Assembly (NCBI RefSeq): GCF_900103195.1
Contig: NZ_FMWU01000018.1
Location: forward strand, 93,251 to 157,250
DNA from: Methylobacterium sp. UNC378MF
Lineage (GTDB): Bacteria > Pseudomonadota > Alphaproteobacteria > Rhizobiales > Beijerinckiaceae
Direction: 5' to 3'
Length of the DNA stretch: 64,000 nucleotides
Below, in pieces: positions 17,871-26,267 of this stretch. Numbering within the stretch: the stretch's first letter is position 1; every line of letters starts with the position of its first letter. The notes beneath the pieces are model-generated. The model was not told where the DNA came from. It did not search any database and saw only the letters and a program-made list of their open reading frames with translations. The position numbers and the translations under genes were made by a program.

Positions 17871-18686
17871 CTACTGGCTGGCGCCGGGCTGCGCGACCAC
17901 CGTGAAGCCCTGGCGCTCGAAGAAGCCCCGGGCATCCGGGCCGCGCAGGTAGGCGAGCAGGGTGTCGGCATCCGGGTTGCGCGATTCCTTGGTCACGGCC
18001 GCAGGATAGACGATCGGCGGGTGGCTGTCGGCCGGAAAGGTCGCCAGCACGTGTACGCTCGGCTCGGCGGCCGCATCGGTGGCGTAGACGATGCCGAGCG
18101 GCGCTTCGCCCCGGGCGACGAGCAGCAAGGCGGCGCGCACGTTCTCGGCCTGGGCGACCTGTCTCTTCACGGCCTCCCAGGCGCCGAGCTTCTCCAGGGC
18201 CGCCCTGCCATACTTGCCGGCCGGGACGGCGTCGATCGTCGCCATCGCCAGGCGGCCGCCGCCGAGGATCCGCGTCAGCGTGCTGCCGGGATCCGGTGCC
18301 AGGGCGATCTGCGGATCCGCGGTGCCGTCTTTCGGCCCGGGGGCGATCAGCACCAGGGCGTTGCGCAGGAGATCGATGCGCGAGCCTGCCTTCAGCAGCC
18401 CGGCCCGGTCGGCGTAGTCCATCCAGGCGCGGTCGGCCGAGATGAACAGGTCCGCCGGCGCGCCCGCCTCGATCTGCTTGGCGAGGGCGTTCGAGCCGGC
18501 ATAGGAGATCCGCGCGGTCTTGCCGGTCGCCCTGGTCCAGGCGGTAGCGGCATCGTCCAGCGCGTTCTTGAGGCTTGCGGCCGCGAACACCACGATGGGC
18601 TCGTCCGCCCGCGCGACGCGGCCGAGAGGGGCAAGCGCGAGCGACGCGAGGAAATGCGCAGCGAGGATCCGTCGCGTCAGGCGCAT
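17871..18686 (-). CDS. modA: Molybdate-binding periplasmic protein
   Basis: This 271-residue periplasmic binding protein captures molybdate (and often tungstate) for ModB/ModC. The N-terminus MRLTRRILAAHFLASLALAP is a Sec signal peptide. Family marks are VFAAASLKNALDDAA, SYAGSNALAKQIEAGAPADLFISAD and GEAPLGIVYATDAAAEP, which contribute oxyanion-binding Ser and Tyr. It heads the modA-modB transcript; a likely Mo-box lies about 25 bases ahead of the start codon. Confidence 0.93.
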   Translation of the reverse strand: MRLTRRILAAHFLASLALAPLGRVARADEPIVVFAAASLKNALDDAATAWTRATGKTARISYAGSNALAKQIEAGAPADLFISADRAWMDYADRAGLLKAGSRIDLLRNALVLIAPGPKDGTADPQIALAPDPGSTLTRILGGGRLAMATIDAVPAGKYGRAALEKLGAWEAVKRQVAQAENVRAALLLVARGEAPLGIVYATDAAAEPSVHVLATFPADSHPPIVYPAAVTKESRNPDADTLLAYLRGPDARGFFERQGFTVVAQPGASQ

Positions 18687-18710
18687 GAATGGGGTCTCCC
18701 CGTCGCGACC

Positions 18711-18733
18711 CGCTATATACGGCGGTGAACGAC
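18711..18733. promoter_or_regulatory. Putative Mo-box (ModE/MopA-type operator)
   Basis: CGCTATATA, five bases, then GTGAACGAC. The left half matches the alphaproteobacterial Mo-box half-site CGCTATATA exactly; the right half keeps AACGA of TATAACGAT. Its position just upstream of modA fits molybdate-dependent repression. No modE gene is in the window. Confidence 0.5.
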
Positions 18734-19160
18734 GGGGACCATACGGGCCCGGCGGCCACCGGCCAAGGGCCCGTCGCCGGCGCGGGATCGTGGAGACCCG
18801 TACACGTCAGCCGAGCTTCGCCTCGGGACCGTCCTTCGGCTCGGCTTCCGCCCGGTGCAGGCGGCTCAGGAGAACTAGGAGGTGGCCGGGGAGCGGCCCG
18901 TCCGGTGCGGGACCGCCGAAAATCCGTTCACGCGGCCGGGCCTGCACGGCCGTACCGGTGACGACCACGGGCCCGCGGGGGCCGGAACGCCGGGACTTGG
19001 TCACGCTGTACGCACCCTGCTCAATCGTGATTCACGTAAAAAGCTGGCAAAAACGCCGTCGGCAGCGGCGGGTTCCACCGCGAAGGTGGATGATGTGGTC
19101 AAATCGCAATCATTCTGCCGTATTCCTGGGCAGTTCCAAGCACGAATCGGGATATGCGGC
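18734..19160. other. Intergenic region upstream of modA, no supported gene
   Basis: Several short overlapping frames occur on both strands, but none has a ribosome-binding site plus a recognisable product. I see only the promoter side of modA here. Confidence 0.4.
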
Positions 19161-19304
19161 CTACCACGTTCGGATATCGTGCCGCTCGGCTGAGCGCCCT
19201 TCCGGAAGACCGCTCATGCCATTCGCGACCAGCAGCGCCCAGAGCGTTGCCGCGGCGGTGGTGACCACCGCGAAGAAGACGCTGATCAGGAGGGGCGAGA
19301 TCAT
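19161..19304 (-). CDS. Putative 47-residue membrane peptide
   Basis: An ATG at 19304 opens a frame ending in TAG at 19161. The product MISPLLISVFFAVVTTAAA continues through a hydrophobic stretch to about residue 28, then a polar tail SGLPEGRSAERHDIRTW. One transmembrane helix is clear, but the ribosome-binding site is weak, so it may not be a gene. No family is recognised. Confidence 0.33.
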   Translation of the reverse strand: MISPLLISVFFAVVTTAAATLWALLVANGMSGLPEGRSAERHDIRTW

Positions 19305-19507
19305 GGCGGTTCGATTGTCTGTCAAAACCGGCGCGCCGCCTCACGAAGTGCGGCGCGCCTGAGTTAAGGGTCTGGCCTTGAGGAAGCCGAGATTGTTTAA
19401 GCACACAGGATGGCCCGACGTACTGATTTAGGTCGGGGAGAAGATAAGTATTGGCGCTTGTGTCTGCCCGGCCACAAAGGGTGGAACGGCACGTCGGCGG
19501 TGCTGCC

Positions 19508-19532
19508 CGCTCGACCGAGCGCGTTTTTTTTT
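19508..19532 (+). terminator. Hairpin with nine-T run upstream of prmA
   Basis: CGCTCG-AC-CGAGCG is followed two bases later by nine consecutive T, the layout of an intrinsic terminator on the plus strand. An alternative stem uses AGCGC and GCGCT with the T-run as loop. No plus-strand gene ends nearby, so it would terminate a leader or a small RNA. Confidence 0.45.
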
Positions 19533-19580
19533 GCGCTAGCCCCTGGGCTGCGGCGCGCCCGGGCGTTAGAGCCCGGAATC

Positions 19581-20501
19581 ATGCTCGAAGGCCTGCCGCC
19601 CCACCGCCCGTCCCATGTCCTGCGCCTGCTGACCGACGAACGCTCGGCCCGCGCGATGACCGATCTCCTGGGCGAGATGTTCGATCCGACGCAGACCGCG
19701 GTGGCGGCCTTCGAGGACGAGGACGGGCGCACATGGCGCCTCGAGGCCTATTTCGCGGATGAGCCCGACGAGGATTACGTCCGCGCGCTGATCCGGCCGG
19801 TGATCGGCGACGCGGCCGACGCGGCCGAGTTCCGCACGATCGCGCAGCAGGATTGGGTGCGCGCGTCGCTCGAGGGGCTGAAGCCGGTCCGGGCGGGGCG
19901 CTTCGTCGTGCACGGGTCGCATGACCGCGAGGCCGTGCGGGGCAACGATCTGTCCATCGAGATCGAGGCGGCTCTGGCCTTCGGCACCGGCCATCACGGC
20001 ACGACGCTGGGGTGTCTCCGGGCTCTGGTCTCGGAGCTCAAGCGCCGGCGCCCGGCCCATATCCTCGATGTCGGCACCGGAACCGGAATCCTGGCCTTTG
20101 CGGCCGCCAAGGCACTGCGGCAGCCCGTGGTGGCCGGCGACCTCGACGCGGAGGCCGTGCGCACGGCGCGCGAGAATGCCCGGGCCAACGGGCTCGGACC
20201 CTATCTCAAGCTCTACGAGGGGCCGGGGGTGCGCCACCGCCTCGCCGACCGGCCGCGCCATTTCGATCTCGTCTTCGCCAATATCCTGGCCCGGCCGCTG
20301 AGGCTCCTCGCGCCGACCCTGTCGCGGGTGGTCGCCGCCGAGGGCGTGCTGGTCCTGTCGGGCCTGATCGAGCGCGACGTGCCCGGCGTCCTCTCGGCCT
20401 ACCGCCTCCAGGGCTTCTCGCTGGTGCGCCGTGGCGTCATCGAGGGGTGGGTCGCCCTGGTCCTGATGCGCGGCGGCGCGGCCCGACGCCCGCGGCGCTG
20501 A
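19581..20501 (+). CDS. prmA: Ribosomal protein L11 methyltransferase
   Basis: This SAM-dependent enzyme trimethylates ribosomal protein L11. The 306-residue protein has an N-terminal substrate-recognition region and a Rossmann-fold catalytic domain with FGTGHHGTTLGCLRAL, motif I ILDVGTGTGILAFAAAK (about residues 167-183) and FANILARPL, the PrmA version of motif IV. The ATG at 19581 gives the family start (MLEGLPPHRP); the open frame upstream to 19410 crosses a T-run and is not credible. The RMF-like gene follows 40 bases later. Confidence 0.92.
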   Translation: MLEGLPPHRPSHVLRLLTDERSARAMTDLLGEMFDPTQTAVAAFEDEDGRTWRLEAYFADEPDEDYVRALIRPVIGDAADAAEFRTIAQQDWVRASLEGLKPVRAGRFVVHGSHDREAVRGNDLSIEIEAALAFGTGHHGTTLGCLRALVSELKRRRPAHILDVGTGTGILAFAAAKALRQPVVAGDLDAEAVRTARENARANGLGPYLKLYEGPGVRHRLADRPRHFDLVFANILARPLRLLAPTLSRVVAAEGVLVLSGLIERDVPGVLSAYRLQGFSLVRRGVIEGWVALVLMRGGAARRPRR

Positions 20502-20541
20502 ACCGCTCCGAACCGCCCGCCCGCCGGCGCGTTATCCGGTC

Positions 20542-20730
20542 ATGAGCCAGAGGTCGCTCCACGATCCGCCCGCGGACCCCATCGCCGAGGGCGCCCGCGC
20601 CCGGGCGCAGGGACGTCCGAAGGATGCCTGTCCCTATCCGGCCAATTCGGCAGCCCGCAAGGCGTGGCTGGAAGGGTATGACGGCGCGCCCAGCGAGCGG
20701 GCTCCGGACCTGCCGATGACCGACGCCTGA
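20542..20730 (+). CDS. Ribosome modulation factor-like small protein
   Basis: This 62-residue protein contains the RMF/CrpP-type core GARARAQGRPKDACPYP....ARKAWLEGYD (residues about 17-46), where Gly, Cys-Pro-Tyr-Pro and the Trp-x-x-Gly-Tyr/Trp positions are characteristic. In E. coli RMF binds 70S ribosomes and promotes 100S dimers in stationary phase; whether this branch does so is unproven. Placement next to prmA, another ribosome-linked gene, is suggestive. It is convergent with the next gene, with stops adjacent. Confidence 0.72.
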   Translation: MSQRSLHDPPADPIAEGARARAQGRPKDACPYPANSAARKAWLEGYDGAPSERAPDLPMTDA

Positions 20731-21051
20731 TCAGCGCGCGGTGCGCAGCCGACCCGGCCGGCTCGGCCCGACCGGTTTTTCCGGATTCGACGATCCCGCC
20801 GGCTCTCCCTGCGCCACCGGCGCGCCGAGCGCCGCCATCAGCACGCGCAGACCGTCGATCCATTCCTCAAGTTCGGCGATTGAGTCGAATCCGTCGCGGC
20901 GGATCACCGTGTCGGGCTCGATCGTCACGACGGCGTCGAAGCGGCCATCGAGTCTGTCGCTGATCCGGTAGTAAACGCGGCGTGGCATGTCCGAGGAATA
21001 GGCCAAATCCGGCGGCGTGATAAGATTGTTGACGATCTTTAACCACCGCAT
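20731..21051 (-). CDS. Hypothetical protein, 106 residues
   Basis: No family is recognised. The ATG at 21051 is preceded by GAGGAGC; a second ATG at 20988 (MPRRVYYRISDRLDG) is an alternative. The region from RRVYYRISDRLDGRFDAVVTI (shown in part) to SIAELEEWIDGLRVLM looks like a small beta-alpha domain, followed by a Pro/Arg-rich tail that may be disordered. The gene is divergent from the aminopeptidase P gene with 63 bases between starts, so the two promoters may overlap. Confidence 0.6.
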   Translation of the reverse strand: MRWLKIVNNLITPPDLAYSSDMPRRVYYRISDRLDGRFDAVVTIEPDTVIRRDGFDSIAELEEWIDGLRVLMAALGAPVAQGEPAGSSNPEKPVGPSRPGRLRTAR

Positions 21052-21114
21052 CCTGCTCCTCGGCGTGCGGGTGGGGTGTTGCGACGCGGGAGCGGCGGGC
21101 GCTAGGCTCGCCGC

Positions 21115-22953
21115 ATGACAGAGACCAGCCCGTCCCGGCCGCGCCCGCGCTTCCAGAGCTTCGAGGACCCGAGCCACCGGAAGGGCGCGGAGCGGATCGA
21201 GGCCCTGCGGGCCGCTCTGCGCGAGCACGGGCTCGACGGCTTTGTCGTGCCGCGGGCCGATGAGCATCAATCCGAATACGTTCCGGCCGATGCCGAGCGT
21301 CTGGCCTGGCTCACCGGCTTCACCGGCTCGGCCGGGACGGCCGTGATCCTGATGGAATCCGCGGCGCTGGTCGTCGATGGGCGCTATACCCTGCAGGCGC
21401 CCGAGCAGGTCGATACCGGCATCCTCGCGGTGGTGCCGCTGGCCGAGTCGACGCCGGAGGCCTGGATCGCCGCCAACCTCAGGCGGGATCAGGTGCTGGG
21501 TTACGATCCCTGGCTGCATACGCCGGATAGTCTGGCGCGCCTGGAGCGGGTCGTGACCCGGGCCGGCGGCGCGGTGCGGGCGGTGCCGAACCTCGTCGAC
21601 GCGGTCTGGGCCGGCCGCCCGCGGCCGCCCGCCGGACCCGTGGTGGTCCATCCGGACACGCTGTGCGGCGAGTCATCCGCCGACAAGCTCGGCCGGGTTC
21701 GGGCAGCCCTCGCCGAGGGCGGCTGCGATGCCCTGGTGATCTCGGATCCGCACAATCTCGCCTGGGCCTTCAACCTGCGCGGCGCCGATGTCGCGCATAC
21801 GCCGCTGGCGCTGGGCTACGCCATCCTGCCGCGCGCGGGGCTGGCGCGACTGTTCCTCGTCTCGCCGAACGTCGATCCGGCCCTGCGCGCGGCGCTCGCC
21901 CCGATCGCCGAGATCCTGCCCCGGGCAGAGCTGGACGACGGGCTGGCATCCCTGGCCGGTGTGCGCGTCCGCCTCGATGCGGCCACCGGTGCAGTCGCCC
22001 TGAAGGAGAAGATCGAAGCCGCCGGCGGCACCGCCGATGTCGGCAAGGATCCGATCACCGGCATGAAGGCGGTCAAGAACGCCGCCGAGATCGCCGGCGC
22101 GCGGGCCGCCCATATCCGCGATGGGACGAGTGTCGTGCGCTTCCTCGCCTGGCTCGACGGCGCCGCCCTGGGCGGTGGCCTCACCGAGATCGCCGCCGTC
22201 GAGGCGCTCGAGGATTTCCGGGCCGCGGGCGGCGATCTGCGCGAGGTGTCGTTCCCGACGATCTCGGGATCCGGGCCGAACGGGGCGATCGTCCATTACC
22301 GGGTCAGCCGCACCACCGACCGGGCGGTCCAGACCGGCGAGCTGTTCCTGATCGATTCCGGTGCGCAATATGCAGACGGCACCACCGACATCACCCGCAC
22401 GGTCGCGGTGGGTGTGCCGAGCGCTGAAATGCGCGACCGCTTCACACGGGTGCTGAAGGGACATGTCGCGATCGCCCGGGCGGTGTTCCCGGTCGGCACG
22501 ACCGGCGCACAGATCGACGCCTTCGCACGGGCACCGCTCTGGCAGGCGGGCCTCGACTTCGATCACGGCACCGGCCACGGCGTCGGCGCCTTCCTGTCTG
22601 TGCACGAGGGGCCACAGCGGATCGCCAAGACCGGCACGGTGGCGCTGGAGCCCGGCATGATCCTGTCGAACGAGCCCGGCTATTACGCCCGCGGCGCCTA
22701 CGGCATCCGGATCGAGAACCTTGTCCTGGTCGAGCCCCGCGCGATCGCCGGCGGCGAGCGCCCGATGCTCGGCTTCGAGACGTTGACGCTCGCCCCCTAC
22801 GACCGGCGGCTGATCGAGCCGGACCTTCTCGAACCGGAGGAGCGCGCCTGGATCGACGCCTATCATGCCCGGGTACGCGACGCCCTGGCGTCCGGGCTCG
22901 ATGCCGGGACCCGCGACTGGCTGGAGCGGGCGACGGCACCGCTTGACACTTGA
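21115..22953 (+). CDS. pepP: Aminopeptidase P family protein (Xaa-Pro aminopeptidase)
   Basis: This 612-residue M24B peptidase removes N-terminal residues preceding proline. It has two creatinase-like N-terminal domains (about 20-330), the pita-bread catalytic domain (about 330-550) and a C-terminal extension, as in three-domain APP1 enzymes. Metal-ligand motifs are complete: LIDSGAQYADGTTDITRTV (two Asp), GTGHGVGAFLSVHE (His), LSNEPGYY (Glu) and GIRIENL (Glu). No signal peptide, so cytosolic. The symbol is by family; the APP1-type length differs from the roughly 440-residue E. coli PepP. Confidence 0.9.
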   Translation: MTETSPSRPRPRFQSFEDPSHRKGAERIEALRAALREHGLDGFVVPRADEHQSEYVPADAERLAWLTGFTGSAGTAVILMESAALVVDGRYTLQAPEQVDTGILAVVPLAESTPEAWIAANLRRDQVLGYDPWLHTPDSLARLERVVTRAGGAVRAVPNLVDAVWAGRPRPPAGPVVVHPDTLCGESSADKLGRVRAALAEGGCDALVISDPHNLAWAFNLRGADVAHTPLALGYAILPRAGLARLFLVSPNVDPALRAALAPIAEILPRAELDDGLASLAGVRVRLDAATGAVALKEKIEAAGGTADVGKDPITGMKAVKNAAEIAGARAAHIRDGTSVVRFLAWLDGAALGGGLTEIAAVEALEDFRAAGGDLREVSFPTISGSGPNGAIVHYRVSRTTDRAVQTGELFLIDSGAQYADGTTDITRTVAVGVPSAEMRDRFTRVLKGHVAIARAVFPVGTTGAQIDAFARAPLWQAGLDFDHGTGHGVGAFLSVHEGPQRIAKTGTVALEPGMILSNEPGYYARGAYGIRIENLVLVEPRAIAGGERPMLGFETLTLAPYDRRLIEPDLLEPEERAWIDAYHARVRDALASGLDAGTRDWLERATAPLDT

Positions 22954-23072
22954 GTCCCCGGCGCAGGACCCCGGGCGCGGCCCGTGGTAAGACCCGGGAC
23001 CATGAAAATGCCCGCCCCGGACTGGACACGCCGCGCATGAAACCGCGACCGTCCTGCGCGCGAAGGGACAGT

Positions 23073-25244
23073 ATGATCCGCCGTCTCGCCATTCTGATCC
23101 TGGCCTTCGCCGCGAGCCTCTCGGCCGCTGCGGCGCAGGGTCTCCCGCAAGGCTTCCGCACGCCGCCGGACCTCGTGCGGGCGAGCCTCGTGGCGGAGCC
23201 CGCGGCGGTTGCTGGCGCGCAGCCTTTCACGCTGGCGGTGCGGATGCAGATCAAGTCGGGCTGGCACGTCTACTGGCGCAATCCGGGCGATTCCGGCCTG
23301 CCCCCGGAGGTGACCTGGACCCTGCCGGCCGGCTTCAATGCCGGCGCGATCCGGTGGCCGGCGCCGGAGCGGATCCCGATCGCGACGCTCATGAATTATG
23401 GTTACGAGGGCGAGGTCACGCTCCTCGTGCCCGTGACGCCGCCGCCGAGCCTCGACCCGGCCGATCCCGTGCAGATCCAGGCGAAGCTGACCTATCTCGT
23501 CTGCGAGACCGAGTGCGTCCCGGGTTCGGCCGATCTCGCTCTCACCCTACCGGTGGGCAAGGCCGAGCCGGACCCGGCCAACGCCGCTCTGTTCGCGCGC
23601 GCCCGCGCCGCGCTGCCCGTGCCGGCGCTCTGGCCCCTGCGCCTGTCGAGCCAGGGCGACACCCTGCGCCTCGATTTCGCCGCGACCGGCCTCAAGGCCG
23701 ACTCCATCCGGAACGCCGCGTATTTTCCCTATGCCGAGACGGCGATCGACAACGCCGCCGCACAGGTGATGTCCGTCGACGAGACCGGCGTGCACCTGAC
23801 CGTCGGGCGGAGCAGCCCGACCGATCCGGCTCCCGCCACCCTCCCGGGCGTCCTGACGCTCGACGAGGTCGGCACCGCCGGAAGCCGCCGCCTCGCCTTC
23901 GCGTATGGGGACGAGCCCGTGCTCCCGGCCGCCGCGGCGGCCTCGAGCGCTCCGAGTCCGGTCGCAGCCCCGCCGGTCGCCGCCGACTTCGACGCGTTGA
24001 CCCTCGCGACCGCCGCGGTCTTCGCCTTCCTGGGCGGGCTGATCCTCAACCTGATGCCCTGCGTCTTCCCGGTTTTGTCCATCAAGGTGCTGAGCCTCGT
24101 GCGGCATGCCGGCGAGGGGCCGGCCCGGCTGCGGATGCACGGCCTCGCCTATACGGCGGGCGTTCTGGCGAGCTTCCTGGGTCTTGCCGCCCTGCTGATC
24201 GCCCTGAAGGGTGGCGGGGCCGCGATCGGCTGGGGGTTCCAACTGCAATCGCCCGCCATGGTGGCGGGGCTCGCCTATCTGCTGTTCGCGATGGGCCTGA
24301 GCCTGTCGGGTGCAGTCCATGTCGGCGGCCGACTCGCCGGCCTCGGCGACGGCCTTACCCACCGTGCCGGCCTGAGCGGCTCGTTCTTCACGGGCGTGCT
24401 CGCGACCCTGGTGGCGACGCCCTGCACGGCGCCGTTCATGGGCTCGGCTGTGGGCTTCGCGCTGACCCAGAGCGCCGGCGTCGCGCTCGCCGTCTTCGCG
24501 AGCCTCGGCTTCGGCCTCGCCCTACCCTTCCTGGTGCTCACCCTCTGGCCGAGGGCCTTGCGTGCGCTGCCGCGGCCGGGCGCCTGGATGGAGACCCTGA
24601 AGCAGGTCCTCGCCTTCCCGGTCTACGCCACCGTGGCGTGGCTGATCTGGGTGCTGGCGCAGCAGGTGGATCCGCGCGGCCTGCTGGCGGCGCTGATCGG
24701 CCTGGTGCTGGTGGGCTTCGCCGCCTGGGCCTGGGAGCATGGCCGCGCCGCCGCGCCCAAGGTCGGCCGGATCGCGCAGGTCGCCGCGGCTCTCGCGCTG
24801 ATCGCCGTGGCCGCCCTTGCGGTGACCCTGCCGCGGGACCGCGCCGTGCCGTCGGCGCAGGCCGCCGCCGACGGGGTCGAGCCGTTCACCCAGGCGCGCC
24901 TCGACGCCCTGGTCGACGCGCATCGCCCCGTCTTCATCGACATGACGGCCGCGTGGTGCATCACCTGCGCGGTGAACGAGGCGACCTCGCTCAACACCAA
25001 GGCCGTGCGCGCCGCGATGGCCGAGCGCGGCGTGACCTACATGAAGGGCGACTGGACCAATCAGAATCCCGAGATCACCCGCCTCCTGGAGAAGCACGGG
25101 CGCAGCGGCGTCCCGCTCTACCTGCTCTACACCGGAACCGGGGAACCCCAGGTTCTCCCGCAGATCCTCACCGAGGGGACGGTTCTGGCGGCGCTGGAGG
25201 CGGTGCCAGCCGTGTCCGGCCGGAGCGCGGCGCTGGCCCGCTGA
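23073..25244 (+). CDS. DsbD/ScsB-type thiol:disulfide interchange protein
   Basis: This inner-membrane electron carrier of 723 residues moves reducing power from cytosolic thioredoxin to periplasmic partners. It begins with a signal peptide (MIRRLAILILAFAASLSAAAA), then a periplasmic N-terminal domain with a CETEC pair near 144-148. A multi-helix DsbD core follows (about 310-590) with LNLMPCVFPVLS and VATPCTAPFMGS cysteines, then a C-terminal thioredoxin-like domain with AAWCITC near residue 628. This domain order fits the ScsB/DipZ branch, linked to copper tolerance in other bacteria. ATG 23073 is preceded by AAGGGA; the frame extends to 22950 but would bury the signal peptide. Confidence 0.85.
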   Translation: MIRRLAILILAFAASLSAAAAQGLPQGFRTPPDLVRASLVAEPAAVAGAQPFTLAVRMQIKSGWHVYWRNPGDSGLPPEVTWTLPAGFNAGAIRWPAPERIPIATLMNYGYEGEVTLLVPVTPPPSLDPADPVQIQAKLTYLVCETECVPGSADLALTLPVGKAEPDPANAALFARARAALPVPALWPLRLSSQGDTLRLDFAATGLKADSIRNAAYFPYAETAIDNAAAQVMSVDETGVHLTVGRSSPTDPAPATLPGVLTLDEVGTAGSRRLAFAYGDEPVLPAAAAASSAPSPVAAPPVAADFDALTLATAAVFAFLGGLILNLMPCVFPVLSIKVLSLVRHAGEGPARLRMHGLAYTAGVLASFLGLAALLIALKGGGAAIGWGFQLQSPAMVAGLAYLLFAMGLSLSGAVHVGGRLAGLGDGLTHRAGLSGSFFTGVLATLVATPCTAPFMGSAVGFALTQSAGVALAVFASLGFGLALPFLVLTLWPRALRALPRPGAWMETLKQVLAFPVYATVAWLIWVLAQQVDPRGLLAALIGLVLVGFAAWAWEHGRAAAPKVGRIAQVAAALALIAVAALAVTLPRDRAVPSAQAAADGVEPFTQARLDALVDAHRPVFIDMTAAWCITCAVNEATSLNTKAVRAAMAERGVTYMKGDWTNQNPEITRLLEKHGRSGVPLYLLYTGTGEPQVLPQILTEGTVLAALEAVPAVSGRSAALAR

Positions 25245-25295
25245 AAGGTCGAGAGGGTCCTGAAGCCGCACGCGCGTCGAAACGCCCGGCCCGCT

Positions 25296-25322
25296 GTCCT
25301 TGCGAGCGGAGCGACGCAATCC
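25296..25322. repeat. REP-like intergenic element
   Basis: CCTTGCGAGCGGAGCGACG followed by CAATCC lies between convergent genes. It resembles the TTGCGAGCG-AGCGA-GCAATCC intergenic repeats seen many times in Hyphomicrobiales genomes. Copy number cannot be judged from one window. Confidence 0.4.
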
Positions 25323-25427
25323 GGCGGCGCCGCACCCGCCGACGTCGTATGGCCGAGCGGCACGGCCCCGCGCGCGTACTGAGGCCGCGGCCGACCGATC
25401 CTCGTTCCGGTACGCTTCGATCCCGCC

Positions 25428-26129
25428 TCAAGCTTCCAGCGAGAAGGTCTCGTCGAAGGCATAGCCCGAGCCGCGAACCGTGCGGATCGGATCGGCTTGG
25501 CGCGGGCCGTTCAGCGCCTTGCGCAGCCGCCCGACATGGACGTCGACGGTGCGCTCGTCGATGTAGACGTCGTGCCCCCAGACCCCGTCGAGAAGCTGCT
25601 CGCGGGAGAAGACCCGGCCGGGCGCCAGCATCAGGAATTCCAGGAGCCGGAACTCCGTGGGGCCCAGATGCAGCTCTTCGCCGCCGCGCCGGACGCGGTG
25701 GCCGGTCCGGTCGAGTTCCAGGTCGCCCGCTGCCAGCCGATCCGAGACATGGGCGGGCTTGGCCCGACGCAGCAGCGCGCGGATCCGGGCGAGCAGTTCC
25801 GGCACGGAAAACGGCTTGACGATGTAGTCGTCGGCGCCGGTGCCGAGACCGCGGATCCGGTCGCCCTCCTCGCCCCGGGCGGTGAGCATGATCACCGGCA
25901 GCCGCTCGGTCTCGCGGCGCGCCCGGATCCGGCGGCAGAGCTCGATCCCCGAGAGGCCCGGCAGCATCCAGTCGAGCAGGACGAGGTCCGGGATCCGCTC
26001 CGCCAGGAGCACTTCGGCATCGTCGCCGCGCGCCGCCGAATCCACCAGGAAGCCCTCGGCTTCCAGGTTGTAGCGCAGCAGCGTGGTCAGCGCCTCCTCG
26101 TCCTCGACGATCAGGACTTGCATGCTCAC
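25428..26129 (-). CDS. phoB: Phosphate response regulator PhoB
   Basis: This 233-residue OmpR-family regulator activates the Pho regulon when phosphorylated. The receiver domain (3-120) has the acidic pocket VEDEE, phospho-acceptor D53 in LLDWMLPG, and conserved Lys in VKPFSVPELLARI. The C-terminal winged helix (about 135-230) includes LGPTEFRLLEFLM and YIDERTVDVHVGRLRKAL, close to PhoB. A second ATG at 26123 may be the start. It is last in the pst-phoU-phoB run, 138 bases after phoU; the partner kinase PhoR is not in the window. Confidence 0.92.
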   Translation of the reverse strand: MSMQVLIVEDEEALTTLLRYNLEAEGFLVDSAARGDDAEVLLAERIPDLVLLDWMLPGLSGIELCRRIRARRETERLPVIMLTARGEEGDRIRGLGTGADDYIVKPFSVPELLARIRALLRRAKPAHVSDRLAAGDLELDRTGHRVRRGGEELHLGPTEFRLLEFLMLAPGRVFSREQLLDGVWGHDVYIDERTVDVHVGRLRKALNGPRQADPIRTVRGSGYAFDETFSLEA

Positions 26130-26267
26130 GTTCGAAGATCCGTTCTACCGGCGGTCCGGCGGATGCTGCAGGAGGCGCCGCCGCGCCTCAACCCATACGT
26201 ACGGTCACTCCGGCCGCGCCCCGCGGGAAGGCGCGTGCCATGCGGCGCCGGGGCCGCGGCCGGGCGC

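Noticed and set aside
16975..18759. 594-codon minus-strand frame over modA/modB
   Set aside because: Wrong frame relative to the well-matched ModA and ModB proteins.
18807..19004. 65-codon GTG-started frame on the minus strand
   Set aside because: No ribosome-binding site, no similarity, and composition as expected by chance at this GC content.
23354..25819. 821-codon plus-strand frame
   Set aside because: Overlaps the DsbD-like gene in another frame and gives an Arg/Pro-rich product without domains.
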